From Pseudorhodobacter turbinis (GTDB lineage: Bacteria; Pseudomonadota; Alphaproteobacteria; Rhodobacterales; Rhodobacteraceae), in assembly GCF_005234135.1 (NCBI RefSeq), contig NZ_CP039965.1, positions 434,001 to 498,000 on the forward strand: 64,000 bases of DNA, given 5' to 3'. Made by a program: the position numbers and the translations under genes. Positions within the stretch are counted from its first letter, which is position 1. The number at the start of each line of letters is the position of its first letter. A model generated the notes under the pieces. It was not told the DNA's origin, did no database searches, and was given only the letters and a program-made list of their open reading frames with translations. Shown here piece after piece: positions 33,329 to 42,666 of this stretch.

Positions 33329-35341
33329 TTACGCCTCATCCAGCAATCCGCGGCCCTTGAGCAAGGGTTCCACCCCCGGCATCCGCCCCCTGAACTGGGT
33401 ATAAAGCGCCTCGGGGTCCTGACTGCCACCAGCCGAGAGGATGAACTTTTCAAGCTTTGCCGCGACCTGCGGATCAAAGGGGTCGCCCGCCTCTTCAAAG
33501 GCGGCAAAGGCATCGGCATCCATCACCTCGGACCACATATAGCTGTAATACCCCGAGGAATAACCGTCACCCGAAAACACATGCGCGAAATGCGGGGTGG
33601 CGTGGCGCATCCGGATTGCATGGGGAAGCCCGATTTCGGCCAGAACCTCGGCCTGTTTTTCCATCGGGTCACTGGGTGCCGGCCCGTCATGAAAGGCCAG
33701 ATCAACCAGCGCGCTTGCCAGAAATTCAACCGTTGCAAAGCCTTGGTCATAGGTCCCCGCCGCCAGCAAACGTTCCAGCATATCGGCGGGCATCGGCGCA
33801 CCCGTTTCCACATGGCGGGCGTGTTTTTCCAGCACCTCGGGCACCTCAAGCCAATGCTCATAAAGCTGGCTTGGCAATTCAACGAAATCGCGCGCCACGC
33901 TGGTGCCGGAAATAAAGCCGTAGGTTACATCCGACAACATCTGGTGCAGCGCATGGCCAAACTCATGGAACAAGGTGCGCGCATCATCATAGGACAAAAG
34001 CGCGGGGTCCCCCTTGGCAAAATTACAGACATTGACAACGATAGGCCGGACATCGCCGCCAAGCTTGCGCTGGCTGCGCATTGCCGAGCACCACGCCCCT
34101 GAGCGTTTGGAGCTGCGCGCGAAATAATCGCCTATGAACACCGCGACATGCCTCCCGTTACGCGTCACCTCCCACGCACGGGCATCCAGATGGTAAAGCG
34201 GTGCGTCAAGCGCGCGGAACTCCAGCCCGAAAAGGCGGTTGGCGCAATCAAAACAGGCGGCGATCATCGCCTCTAGCGAGAGGTAGGGTTTTAGCACCGC
34301 CTCATCCAGATCATGTTCTGCGCGGCGACGCTTTTCGGAATAATAGCGCCAATCCCAAGCCTCAAGAGGGCCGTTGACACCATCAGCCTGCATCATGGCT
34401 TCCAAGACCTTCGCGTCGGCATTTGCCTTGGCCTTCGCAGGCTCCCACACCCGCATCAGCAAATCACGCACGGCCGCTGGCGTTTTCGCCATTTCCGGCT
34501 CCAGCTTGAAATCGGCAAAGGTATTGTAGCCCAGAAGGTTCGCGCGCTCCTCGCGCAAGCGCAGCGTTTCCGTGGCGATGGCGCGGTTGTCATTGTCATT
34601 GCCGTTTTCACCGCGCGCCACCCAAGCGGCATAAGCCTTTTGCCGCAATTCACGGCGGGGGGAGAACTGCAAAAATGGAACAATCAACGAACGGTTGAGC
34701 GTGATCACCGGCCCTGCGACCTGTTTTTCCACACCCGCCGTGCGCGCCGAGGCCACAACGAAATCCGGCAACCCCTCAAGATCATCCTCGGATATTTCCA
34801 TGAACCAGGCGCGTTCATCTGCCAGCAGGTTTTGGCTGAAAGAGGTGCCCAGCACCGCCAGCCGCGCCTTTACCTCGGTCAGCCGCGCCGCCTCGGTGCC
34901 TTCCAACTGCGCACCGGCCCGCACGAACATCCGGCGATAAAGATCCAGCACACGCAACTGTTCCGCGCCCAAACCCTTACGCGCCTCCCACACGGCCTCA
35001 ACGCGGGCGAACAGCGCCTTGTTGTTGGTCACTTCCGAGGAAAACGCGCTTAGCTTTGGCGCAAGCTCACGTTGCAAGGCCTCACGCGCGGGGGTGCTAT
35101 CGGCACCGGCAAGATTGTAGAACACGCCCGCGACACGGTCCAGATCATCCTGTGCCAGCTCCATCGCGTCGATCACATTGGCAAAATCCGGGGCGGCGGG
35201 GTTTTTGGCGATGCTGCTGATATTGGCGCGTGCGGTTTCCAATGCGGTATCAAAGGCGGGGCCGAAATCGGCATCCTTAATCGCGCCAAAGGGCGGCATT
35301 GCGAAATCTTCGGTCCAGTCAGACAAGAGAGGGTTGGTCAT
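33329..35341 (-). CDS. M3-family metallopeptidase (peptidyl-dipeptidase Dcp / oligopeptidase A type)
   Basis: A 670-residue cytoplasmic zinc peptidase. The zinc site HEFGH is at residues 459-463, with the third ligand glutamate in the following helix after GFISGTSVARDFVELPSQLYEHW (in parts). The segment DGYSSGYYSYMWSEVMDADAFAAF near the C-terminus lines the active-site channel and is typical of Dcp/OpdA. It trims short peptides, probably including products of ATP-dependent proteases. The distinction between Dcp and OpdA is not certain from sequence. There is no signal peptide. The stop abuts that of the carnitine regulator with no gap, and no terminator hairpin lies between the two genes. Confidence 0.93.
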   Translation of the reverse strand: MTNPLLSDWTEDFAMPPFGAIKDADFGPAFDTALETARANISSIAKNPAAPDFANVIDAMELAQDDLDRVAGVFYNLAGADSTPAREALQRELAPKLSAFSSEVTNNKALFARVEAVWEARKGLGAEQLRVLDLYRRMFVRAGAQLEGTEAARLTEVKARLAVLGTSFSQNLLADERAWFMEISEDDLEGLPDFVVASARTAGVEKQVAGPVITLNRSLIVPFLQFSPRRELRQKAYAAWVARGENGNDNDNRAIATETLRLREERANLLGYNTFADFKLEPEMAKTPAAVRDLLMRVWEPAKAKANADAKVLEAMMQADGVNGPLEAWDWRYYSEKRRRAEHDLDEAVLKPYLSLEAMIAACFDCANRLFGLEFRALDAPLYHLDARAWEVTRNGRHVAVFIGDYFARSSKRSGAWCSAMRSQRKLGGDVRPIVVNVCNFAKGDPALLSYDDARTLFHEFGHALHQMLSDVTYGFISGTSVARDFVELPSQLYEHWLEVPEVLEKHARHVETGAPMPADMLERLLAAGTYDQGFATVEFLASALVDLAFHDGPAPSDPMEKQAEVLAEIGLPHAIRMRHATPHFAHVFSGDGYSSGYYSYMWSEVMDADAFAAFEEAGDPFDPQVAAKLEKFILSAGGSQDPEALYTQFRGRMPGVEPLLKGRGLLDEA

Positions 35342-35502
35342 GGCGGTCTCCTTTGCGCGCCACGCTAAGCATCCGCGCAGCGAAGGTCCAGAGTGTAAGA
35401 CCCTGACAAGCCATACCCGTTTCGTTCAAATTGTGTTGATGTTTGAACCCGCCATGCCCCGCACCGCGTAAACGACTGCACGTGCTGCGGGGTGATCGGG
35501 GA

Positions 35503-35712
35503 TTAGCGTTTCTTTTTGGAAGACCCGCTTGCCATGCTGCGTGCCGCTGCGGCCGCTGTCATCAGCTCTTCGGCGATTTCCTGTGCCTCATCGGGATCGA
35601 AATCCAGCGGCAGGTCCACGCCCTCGCCCTCTACATAAATCCGCACCATGCCAAGGCTTGTCGGCCCGATTTGCAAATTTGCGGCAAGTTCACTTTGTTT
35701 ATCAATGCCCAT
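35503..35712 (-). CDS. Small DUF6324-like protein, 69 residues
   Basis: A 69-residue soluble protein. It begins MGIDKQSELAANLQIGPTSLGMVRIYVEGEGVDLPLDFDPDEAQEIAEEL (in parts), a beta-strand pair followed by an acidic helix, and ends in an alanine-rich helix and a basic SSKKKR tail. I recognise it as resembling the small DUF6324 proteins found across Rhodobacterales; their function is unknown to me. The ATG at 35712 follows AGGAGA at a good distance, and upstream in-frame codons lack such a site. It stands alone between the M3 peptidase and tRNA-His. Confidence 0.8.
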   Translation of the reverse strand: MGIDKQSELAANLQIGPTSLGMVRIYVEGEGVDLPLDFDPDEAQEIAEELMTAAAAARSMASGSSKKKR

Positions 35713-35828
35713 GGGCCTGTTTCTCCTGACCAATACGGTTTTAATTTGCATAAACTGAAGCGTTGCGACTGACAAGCTGTGCAAAGGGTCTTGCATTCGG
35801 TTAAAGCACAGTCTAAATCGCCCCCAGT

Positions 35829-35905
35829 GCCGCCTTAGCTCAGTTGGTTAGAGCGCTTGATTGTGGATCAAGAGGTCCCCCGTTCGAGCCGGGGAGGTGG
35901 TACCA
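35829..35905 (+). tRNA. tRNA-His (GTG)
   Basis: The 77-base sequence folds as a cloverleaf: acceptor GCCGCCT with AGGTGGT, D arm TAGCTCAGTTGGTTAGAGC, anticodon arm CTTGA-TTGTGGA-TCAAG with anticodon GTG, T arm CCCCG-TTCGAGC-CGGGG, and an encoded CCA (35903-35905). The base before position 1 is T and the discriminator is A (35902). The usual G-1:C73 identity pair is therefore missing, as in many Alphaproteobacteria. Confidence 0.97.
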
Positions 35906-36057
35906 TTACCCTTTATTTACTGACCAAAGGCCGCGTTCAAGCGATTGCGCCTTGCTGATTCTGCGCAGGCGAGCTTTGGCCACCATGGGCCGAAAACACC
36001 TTGGCCCCGGCCCATGGCAGGGCTATGGTTCCGGCTTGCCCAACAGGAACCAAAAAT

Positions 36058-38373
36058 ATGACCCCTGATCTTGCCGCCCGTCTTAACCGTCTTATTGCCA
36101 GCGAAATCGGGGCCAACCCCGGACAGGTCGCCTCTGCGGTGGCGCTGTTGGACGGCGGGGCCACCGTGCCTTTTGTTGCCCGTTACCGCAAAGAGGCGAC
36201 GGGGGGGTTGGATGATACCCAGCTGCGCAATCTGGCCGAACGCCTGACTTATTTGCGAGAGATGGAGACACGGCGCGCAACGATTCTGGCCTCGATCAAG
36301 GATCAGGGCAAACTGACCGATGATCTGACCACCAGCTTGATCAAGGCCACCACCAAGGCAGAGCTGGAAGATATTTACCTGCCCTTCAAGCCCAAGCGCC
36401 GCACCCGCGCGATGATTGCCCGCGAAAACGGTCTTGGCCCGCTGGCCGAGGCGATTCTGGCCGATCGCAACGTCGATCCCCAAGCGCTGGCCCCCGCCTT
36501 TATCAACGCCGAAGTGGCCGATGCCAAAGCAGCCCTTGAAGGCGCGCGTGATATCATCGCCGAGGGGCTGGCCGAAAACGCCACCCTTTTGGGCAAGCTG
36601 CGCAACCACATGAAATCTGTGGGCCGGCTTGCGGCATCCGTGGTCGCGGGCAAAGAGGCGGCAGGCGCCAAGTTTTCCGACTACTTCACCCATTCAGAGC
36701 CGTGGCACTCCGCCCCCTCGCACCGCGTTTTGGCAATGCTGCGCGGTCGCAATGAGGGCTTTCTAACGCTGGACCTTGAGGTCGACCCGGACGCCCCGCG
36801 CGGCCAATCGCCATGTGAGGCAACCTGTGGTGCGGCACTGCAGGCAGCGGGCAATGGCAAGGGTGATATCTGGTTGCGTGATGTCGCCGCTTGGGCGTGG
36901 CGGATCAAGATCAAAACCTCGCTGACGCTGGACCTGATGGGCGATCTGCGCGACCGCGCCGAGGCCGAGGCGATCCGCGTCTTTGCCCGCAACCTCAAGG
37001 ATTTGCTGCTGGCGGCCCCTGCGGGTGGCAAGGCGACGATGGGGCTTGATCCGGGGATACGAACCGGCGTGAAGGTGGCCGTGATTGATGCCACGGGTAA
37101 GCTGTTGGGCACCGACACCGTCTATCCGTTCCAGCCGAAAAACGATCTGCGCGGGGCACAGGTTACCATTGCGCAGATGATCGGGAAACATGGTGTCGGC
37201 CTGATCGCCATCGGCAATGGCACCGCCAGCCGCGAGACCGAAAAGATGGTGGCCGACCTGTTGGATGTCTTGCCAGCAACGGCAAAAAAGCCGACCAAGG
37301 TCATTGTCTCTGAGGCCGGCGCCTCGGTATATTCCGCGTCGGAACTGGCCGCGCGAGAGTTCCCCGATCTGGATGTGTCGCTGCGTGGGGCGGTTTCCAT
37401 CGCGCGCCGTCTGCAAGATCCGCTGGCCGAATTGGTCAAGATTGAGCCCAAAGCCATCGGCGTAGGGCAGTATCAGCATGACGTGGACCAGCACCGGCTT
37501 GGCCGTTCCTTGGAGGCGGTGGTTGAGGATGCAGTGAACGCCGTGGGGGTCGACCTGAATACCGCCTCGGCGCCGCTTTTGGCGCGTGTGTCGGGTGTGG
37601 GGCCGGGGCTGGCGGATGCGATTGTCGCCCACCGCGATGCCAATGGCCCCTTTGCCAAACGCCGTGATCTGTTGAAGGTTGCGCGCCTTGGGCCAAAAGC
37701 CTTTGAGCAAGCGGCCGGATTCTTACGCATTTCAGGCGGGGCCGAACCGTTGGATGCATCCTCGGTCCACCCCGAAGCCTATGACGTTGCGCGCAAGATC
37801 GTTGCCGCCTGTGGCCGTGACCTGCGCGAGGTGATGGGATCGCCAAAACTGGCACAGCTTGACCCGATGCATTTTGTCGATGACCGCTTTGGCCTGCCCA
37901 CCATCAAGGACATTCTGGCAGAGCTGGAAAAACCCGGCCGCGATCCGCGCCCCGAATTCAAAACCGCCAGCTTTGCCGATGGGATCAATGATATAAAAGA
38001 CCTCAAGCCCGGAATGATGTTGGAAGGGACCGTGACCAATGTCGCCGCCTTTGGCGCGTTTGTTGATGTCGGCGTGCATCAGGACGGGCTGGTTCATGTC
38101 AGCCAGCTTGCCGATAAATTCGTTTCCGATCCGCATGAGGTGGTGAAGGCCGGCGATGTGGTCAAAGTGCGAGTGGTTGAGGTGGATGTGCCCCGCAAGC
38201 GTATCGGGCTGACCATGAAGAAAGACAGCGGCGAGGCGCGTGAGCAAGCTGCCGAGCGCCCCGCAGGCAGGTCACAAAAAGCCCCACCCAAGGCCGCGCA
38301 AATGCAATCCGCGCCAAAAACGGCAGCCGCCAACCCCTTTGCCGATGCATTGCGTGGCAAGTTCGGAAAATAG
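36058..38373 (+). CDS. tex: Tex family RNA-binding transcription accessory protein
   Basis: A 771-residue cytoplasmic protein. The order is an N-terminal helical HTH-like domain (1-190; [20 protein letters not shown]), a YqgF/RuvC-like domain (about 320-450; [16 protein letters not shown]), tandem helix-hairpin-helix motifs (about 490-560; [20 protein letters not shown]) and an S1 domain (about 645-720; [21 protein letters not shown]). A basic, low-complexity tail ends it. Tex binds nucleic acid and is linked to transcription elongation and stress fitness. ATG 36058, after AGGA, gives the family start [14 protein letters not shown]. The gene converges on the pfkB-like gene, two bases away, with no hairpin. 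Confidence 0.96.
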   Translation: MTPDLAARLNRLIASEIGANPGQVASAVALLDGGATVPFVARYRKEATGGLDDTQLRNLAERLTYLREMETRRATILASIKDQGKLTDDLTTSLIKATTKAELEDIYLPFKPKRRTRAMIARENGLGPLAEAILADRNVDPQALAPAFINAEVADAKAALEGARDIIAEGLAENATLLGKLRNHMKSVGRLAASVVAGKEAAGAKFSDYFTHSEPWHSAPSHRVLAMLRGRNEGFLTLDLEVDPDAPRGQSPCEATCGAALQAAGNGKGDIWLRDVAAWAWRIKIKTSLTLDLMGDLRDRAEAEAIRVFARNLKDLLLAAPAGGKATMGLDPGIRTGVKVAVIDATGKLLGTDTVYPFQPKNDLRGAQVTIAQMIGKHGVGLIAIGNGTASRETEKMVADLLDVLPATAKKPTKVIVSEAGASVYSASELAAREFPDLDVSLRGAVSIARRLQDPLAELVKIEPKAIGVGQYQHDVDQHRLGRSLEAVVEDAVNAVGVDLNTASAPLLARVSGVGPGLADAIVAHRDANGPFAKRRDLLKVARLGPKAFEQAAGFLRISGGAEPLDASSVHPEAYDVARKIVAACGRDLREVMGSPKLAQLDPMHFVDDRFGLPTIKDILAELEKPGRDPRPEFKTASFADGINDIKDLKPGMMLEGTVTNVAAFGAFVDVGVHQDGLVHVSQLADKFVSDPHEVVKAGDVVKVRVVEVDVPRKRIGLTMKKDSGEAREQAAERPAGRSQKAPPKAAQMQSAPKTAAANPFADALRGKFGK

Positions 38374-38375
38374 CG

Positions 38376-39272
38376 CTATCGGGCGGTGGGCTTATGCCGG
38401 GTCAACCGCCCCAAACCCCGCGCGCCGCCCTGTCGCGCCACGGCAGCACTTGCGGTATGCGCGCCCGCGTCAAGGCAATCCGCCAACCCCGCACCAAACA
38501 GCCAGCGATCCAGAAAGCCCGCGTTAAAGGCATCGCCCGCGCCCACGGTATCGACCACCTCTGTGACCACTGCGGGACGGTGGATCGACCCCTTGGCTGA
38601 AATGGCTCGTGCACCGGCAGCCCCCTCTTTGACCACGACCAAAGGCGCCAACCGGCCGTGATACGCCAGCATATCTGCCTCTGCCCGATTGGGGAAAAAG
38701 ATATCAACACCCTGCATGACCTGTGCCAGATCATCACGCGCCAGAACCTTGGCATCCCACGAACAATCCAGCGAAATCGTCATCCCCGCCGCTTTGGCCC
38801 GCGCAATCACTTGCGGGGATTCCACAAGGCTTGCCAGCTCACCAATATGCAGATGGTCCCATGCGCCGCTGTCAACGGCAGCGCCCAAAGCCTCGGGAAA
38901 GGCGAGGCCCGCGCGGCGCGTGACAAAGGCGCGGTCCCCATCCAGGATCATCGCCACGGTGATCTGCGGCTCCATCCCCGGTGCGGCAAGGCTACATGCG
39001 CCAAGATCAAGCCCTGCGCCGCTTAGCTCGGTTGCGATTGCACCGGCGAAAGGCTCGGCAGGGAGCACCGCCGCAAGCCCGGCCCCCCGCCCCAGCGCCG
39101 CAAGATAGGCCGCCGTGATATAGGCCCCGCCCCCCGCTGCAAGCACAAGCCCGCTGGCATAGACCTCTTGGCCCGGCTCGGGTGCGGCCGACAGGCCCGA
39201 CATCACAAGATCACAGTAAAGCCTGCCTGTGCACAGCACACGCTTGCCCCATGACGTGACGTTTGCGCTCAT
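38376..39272 (-). CDS. PfkB-family carbohydrate kinase
   Basis: A 298-residue ribokinase-like sugar kinase. The N-terminal glycine-rich motif is ASGLVLAAGGGAYITAAYLAALG (near residues 38-60) and the C-terminal anion-hole/catalytic-base motif is VDTVGAGDAFNAGF with its aspartate near residue 245. It should phosphorylate the sugar imported by the ABC transporter encoded in the same operon. The specificity (fructose, ribose, 2-keto-sugars, amino-sugars) cannot be read. It is the last gene of the operon and its ATG overlaps the ATPase stop by four bases. It converges on tex. Confidence 0.92.
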   Translation of the reverse strand: MSANVTSWGKRVLCTGRLYCDLVMSGLSAAPEPGQEVYASGLVLAAGGGAYITAAYLAALGRGAGLAAVLPAEPFAGAIATELSGAGLDLGACSLAAPGMEPQITVAMILDGDRAFVTRRAGLAFPEALGAAVDSGAWDHLHIGELASLVESPQVIARAKAAGMTISLDCSWDAKVLARDDLAQVMQGVDIFFPNRAEADMLAYHGRLAPLVVVKEGAAGARAISAKGSIHRPAVVTEVVDTVGAGDAFNAGFLDRWLFGAGLADCLDAGAHTASAAVARQGGARGLGRLTRHKPTAR

Positions 39273-40312
39273 TTGATCGCCACCCCATCGGCACCAAAGA
39301 GATGAAGGTTCTCCGGATCAACCGCCAGCTGCACCATGCTACCAAGCGCAGGTGGATTGCGACCATCGGCACGCGCGACCACCTCTTGCCCGCCGATATC
39401 AACATAGGCAAGCGTCTCGGAGCCCAAAGGTTCCAACAGGGTGATGCGGCCAGCAAAGCGCCCCTCGCCTTCGGTCACGTGCAGATCATCAGGGCGGATG
39501 CCGATGGTCAATTCCCCGCTATGGTCGGTTTCGCGGGCGATCACTGTGCCGCCCACCTCAACCCCGCCGGACACCGCACGGCCCGGCATCAGGTTCATTG
39601 AGGGCGCACCGATAAACTGTGCCACAAAGATATTGGCCGGTTGGTGGAACACCTCGGCGGGGGTGCCGATTTGCTGGATATGACCATCCTTCATAATCAC
39701 GATCCTGTCGGCCATCGTCATCGCCTCAACCTGATCATGGGTAACAAAAATGATCGTGGTGCCGACCCTTTGGTGCAGCTTCTTGATCTCCAGCCGCATT
39801 TGGCTGCGCAATTGGGCATCAAGGTTTGACAGCGGCTCATCAAACAAGAACACCGCCGGATCGCGCACCATCGCACGACCAATCGCCACCCGCTGACGTT
39901 GCCCGCCCGAAAGCTGGGCGGGTTTGCGGTCGAGGTAATCGGTCATCGACAGCATCGCCGCGACCTCTTCGATCCGCTTTTCGCGTTCTGGCTTGGACAG
40001 CTTGGAGGTCCGCAGGCCAAAGCCGATGTTCTTGCGCACCGACATATGCGGGTAAATTGCGTAATTCTGGAACACCATTGCGATATCGCGGTCTTTCGGC
40101 TCCAGATGATTAACGGTGCGCCCGTCGATTTGCACCTCACCGCCGGTCACATCTTCCAGCCCTGCGATCATCCGCAAGGTCGTGGATTTGCCGCAGCCCG
40201 AGGGGCCGACAAAGACGACAAACTCGCCATCCGCCACCTCAAGGTTAATGCCGTGCAGAACTTCGGCCTTGCCGTAAGCCTTGACCAGATTGTGCAGGGT
40301 GACTGTGGCCAT
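39269..40312 (-). CDS. CUT1 sugar ABC transporter ATP-binding protein (MalK/UgpC type)
   Basis: A 347-residue ATPase. It has Walker A GPSGCGKSTT (near residue 36), Q-loop, signature LSGGQRQRV (near 134), Walker B AVFLFDEPLSNLD and the H-loop in IIFVTHDQVEAMT. From about residue 235 a TOBE domain of the MalK type follows (GAPSMNLMPGRA, LTIGIRPDDLHV). It energises import by the two permeases and binding protein in the same operon. It sits between the lyase gene (three-base gap) and the PfkB kinase gene (four-base overlap), so all six genes should be one transcript. Some MalK-type ATPases also bind regulators; nothing indicates that here. Confidence 0.94.
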   Translation of the reverse strand: MATVTLHNLVKAYGKAEVLHGINLEVADGEFVVFVGPSGCGKSTTLRMIAGLEDVTGGEVQIDGRTVNHLEPKDRDIAMVFQNYAIYPHMSVRKNIGFGLRTSKLSKPEREKRIEEVAAMLSMTDYLDRKPAQLSGGQRQRVAIGRAMVRDPAVFLFDEPLSNLDAQLRSQMRLEIKKLHQRVGTTIIFVTHDQVEAMTMADRIVIMKDGHIQQIGTPAEVFHQPANIFVAQFIGAPSMNLMPGRAVSGGVEVGGTVIARETDHSGELTIGIRPDDLHVTEGEGRFAGRITLLEPLGSETLAYVDIGGQEVVARADGRNPPALGSMVQLAVDPENLHLFGADGVAIK

Positions 40313-40315
40313 GGG

Positions 40316-41803
40316 TTACTCCGTCAGCAGGGCGTTAAAGGCGGCATCAAGGGTGGATTGTGCCTTGGCAACCCGATCACGGCAAAGCCTGTCAATCTGA
40401 CAGCATTCCGCCATTTCATATTCATATTGCAGGAAGGCATCATCAAGGGCCGCCGGTGCTGGCCCGCCAAAACGGTCGCGGCGTGCGATGAAGCTTTGTG
40501 CGCTGACGGCATCGGCAAAGCCCGCAGCATCAAGACGCAGCGCCCGCCCTGTTTGCGCGGCAAAGGCCGCAGAAAAGGCCGCAAACCCCTGTGCCAAAGG
40601 CGCGCTGCGGGCGATCACATCATGGGCGGTTGCCGCCGCAACCTCATGCGCTTGGCGAAAACTGAGGCCTTCGTCGCGCACCAACGTATCGGCCAGCTCG
40701 GTCACGGTGACGCAGGCCGCATCCATATTCGCCGCCACCCGATCGGTGCGGATCGAACAAGACGGGATCAACGCGGTCATCAGCTTGAGCACCCGTGCCG
40801 CACTGTCAAAGGCGGCGTAGCCTGCGACCTGCACCTCGCCCTCGCTGTCATTCATATCGGTGAAGGGCGTGTTGTGCATGGTGTTGACCACCGCATCACA
40901 GCGCCCCACCGTCATGCTTGCCAGATGGCGCAGATGCTCTATCGGGACGGGATTGCGTTTTTGTGGCATGATAGAAGAAATTTGCACCATCGCGTTCGGC
41001 ACATAAAGCTGCCCCACCTCAAACGCGCTCCAGAACTGCATATCCTGAATGACGCGACCAAGGTGCAAGAACAACAGCTTCATCGCTGAATAAAGCCCCG
41101 TCACATAATCCACGCTGGCGATGCAGCCATAAGAATTGCGCAGCGGCGCGGAAAACCCCAAGAGATCGGCCATCCGGTGCCGGTTGATCGCAAAGCCGGA
41201 GGTGGTGATCGCCGCTGCCCCCATCGGGCAATGGTTCAATACCTCACGCGCATCACACAGGCGTTGGCCGTCACGCAGCAACACCTCAATTACCGCCGCA
41301 AGGTAATGGCCGTAGGTCGTGGGCTGGGCCGGTTGGCCATGCGTATAGGCCACAATCAGCGTATCGCGTTCGCGCCGCGCCGTGGCAATCAATGCCAGCG
41401 CCAGATCCGTGCATTGCGCCAGCAAATCTTCGGTCTTTTGCCGCAGTACCAGTTTGAAAACCGTATGGTCCATATCATTGCGCGACCGCGCCGTGTGCAA
41501 TGCCCCTGCCACATCCGGGCCAAGACGCCGTTTCAGCTCTGCCTCGACCAGAAAGAAGTAATCCTCATACTCGCCGGTATATTCCAGCGTGGACAGATCA
41601 AGTTCGGCATCAATATCCACCAGGGCGCCCGCGATTTGACTGGCCACATCACGCGGCAAGATGCCCTCTTCGGTCAGCATCACCAGATGGGCGCGGTTGA
41701 TGGCGCGCACGCTTGGGGCATAGTGATCCTTGGCGGCATCAAACAGCGGCGCCAGCACCGTATCGCGGTAGGTCGGATCGGGAAATTTACTGGTATCGGT
41801 CAT
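40316..41803 (-). CDS. Argininosuccinate-lyase superfamily lyase of unknown substrate
   Basis: A 495-residue member of the fumarase/aspartase superfamily, closest to the argininosuccinate-lyase branch. The fumarate-side residues are kept: HTARSRND (103-110), YTHGQPAQPTT with T154/H155, and the mobile loop ISSIMPQKRNP (275-285) with the catalytic serine, lysine and asparagine. The parts that hold the arginine half in true ArgH are changed. EDIH becomes EDYF (80-83), NS-D-VSDRDF becomes NSYGCIASVDY, and the NKD-QEDKE segment becomes FTDMNDSEGE. It should therefore release fumarate from a different amine or alcohol, as EDDS lyase does. The ATG overlaps the permease stop by four bases, placing it inside a sugar-transport operon. 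It is probably not a biosynthetic ArgH. Confidence 0.85.
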   Translation of the reverse strand: MTDTSKFPDPTYRDTVLAPLFDAAKDHYAPSVRAINRAHLVMLTEEGILPRDVASQIAGALVDIDAELDLSTLEYTGEYEDYFFLVEAELKRRLGPDVAGALHTARSRNDMDHTVFKLVLRQKTEDLLAQCTDLALALIATARRERDTLIVAYTHGQPAQPTTYGHYLAAVIEVLLRDGQRLCDAREVLNHCPMGAAAITTSGFAINRHRMADLLGFSAPLRNSYGCIASVDYVTGLYSAMKLLFLHLGRVIQDMQFWSAFEVGQLYVPNAMVQISSIMPQKRNPVPIEHLRHLASMTVGRCDAVVNTMHNTPFTDMNDSEGEVQVAGYAAFDSAARVLKLMTALIPSCSIRTDRVAANMDAACVTVTELADTLVRDEGLSFRQAHEVAAATAHDVIARSAPLAQGFAAFSAAFAAQTGRALRLDAAGFADAVSAQSFIARRDRFGGPAPAALDDAFLQYEYEMAECCQIDRLCRDRVAKAQSTLDAAFNALLTE

Positions 41804-42666
41804 CCTTTGAGCCCCGCCATGGCAACACCGCGAATGATGTAGCGTTGAAAGATAAGAAACACGATTAGCGTCGGAATCGTGGCCAATGCAGCACCTGTCA
41901 TGATCAGCTCCCACTCCACTGCTTGTTCGACGCTGAAGGTGGTTAGCCCCACCGGCAGCGTGTAAAGGTCCTGGCTGTTCGTTACAATCAGCGGCCAAAG
42001 AAATGCGGTCCAATTGCCCAAAAACACGAAAATCGCCAAAGCGCTGAGCGCCGGAGCCACCAACGGCAAGGCGACCGACCACCAGATCTGGAACTCGTTC
42101 AGCCCGTCAATGCGCGCCGCCTCCAGAAAATCATCGGGGACGGTTTCAAAGAACTGTTTCATCAGAAAGGTGCCAAAGGCCGTCATGATACCGGGGAACA
42201 TAATGCCCCAGTAACTGTCCAGCCAGCCAAGGCTTTTTGACATCAGATACCACGGGATCACCAGCATTTCCGTCGGGATCATCAGCGTGGACAGGATCGC
42301 GATGAACACGAATGTGCGCCCGCGAAAGGTGAATTTGCACAGCGCATAGCCCACCAATGCATCAAAAAATACCGCCGAGATTGTCGTCAGCGTGGCGATC
42401 AACAGCGAGTTCCCGAACCAGCGCAAGAACCGCCCGTCCGACAGCACATAGGTGTAATTCTCGAAGGTCGGCTCTTTGGGGATGATGTTCAGGTCATACA
42501 TCTCGAACGGGTATTTGATCGAGGCCGAGAGCATATAGACAATCGGCATGACCATCACAATCGCGCCCATCGCCAGCAAGGTCCAGCGCAGCACGGCATA
42601 GGGATCACGCGGGCCCTTGGCGGGCTTGCGCATCAGGCTTTGGGAACTGGCCTTGATCTCGGTCAT
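41800..42666 (-). CDS. CUT1 sugar ABC transporter permease (MalG type)
   Basis: A 288-residue permease with six hydrophobic segments. The ATPase-docking EAA loop is EAARIDGLNEFQIWWSVALPLVAP (in parts, near residues 190-214), and the C-terminus ends RYIIRGVAMAGLKG, a very common MalG-type tail. It pairs with the MalF-type permease encoded just upstream, which it overlaps by four bases. It also overlaps the lyase gene by four bases. The N-terminal 25 residues are cytoplasmic and basic. Confidence 0.94.
   Translation of the reverse strand: MTEIKASSQSLMRKPAKGPRDPYAVLRWTLLAMGAIVMVMPIVYMLSASIKYPFEMYDLNIIPKEPTFENYTYVLSDGRFLRWFGNSLLIATLTTISAVFFDALVGYALCKFTFRGRTFVFIAILSTLMIPTEMLVIPWYLMSKSLGWLDSYWGIMFPGIMTAFGTFLMKQFFETVPDDFLEAARIDGLNEFQIWWSVALPLVAPALSALAIFVFLGNWTAFLWPLIVTNSQDLYTLPVGLTTFSVEQAVEWELIMTGAALATIPTLIVFLIFQRYIIRGVAMAGLKG

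Noticed and set aside
40316-41803. Annotating the lyase as biosynthetic argH
   Set aside because: Arginine-side motifs are changed and the gene is inside a sugar transport operon.
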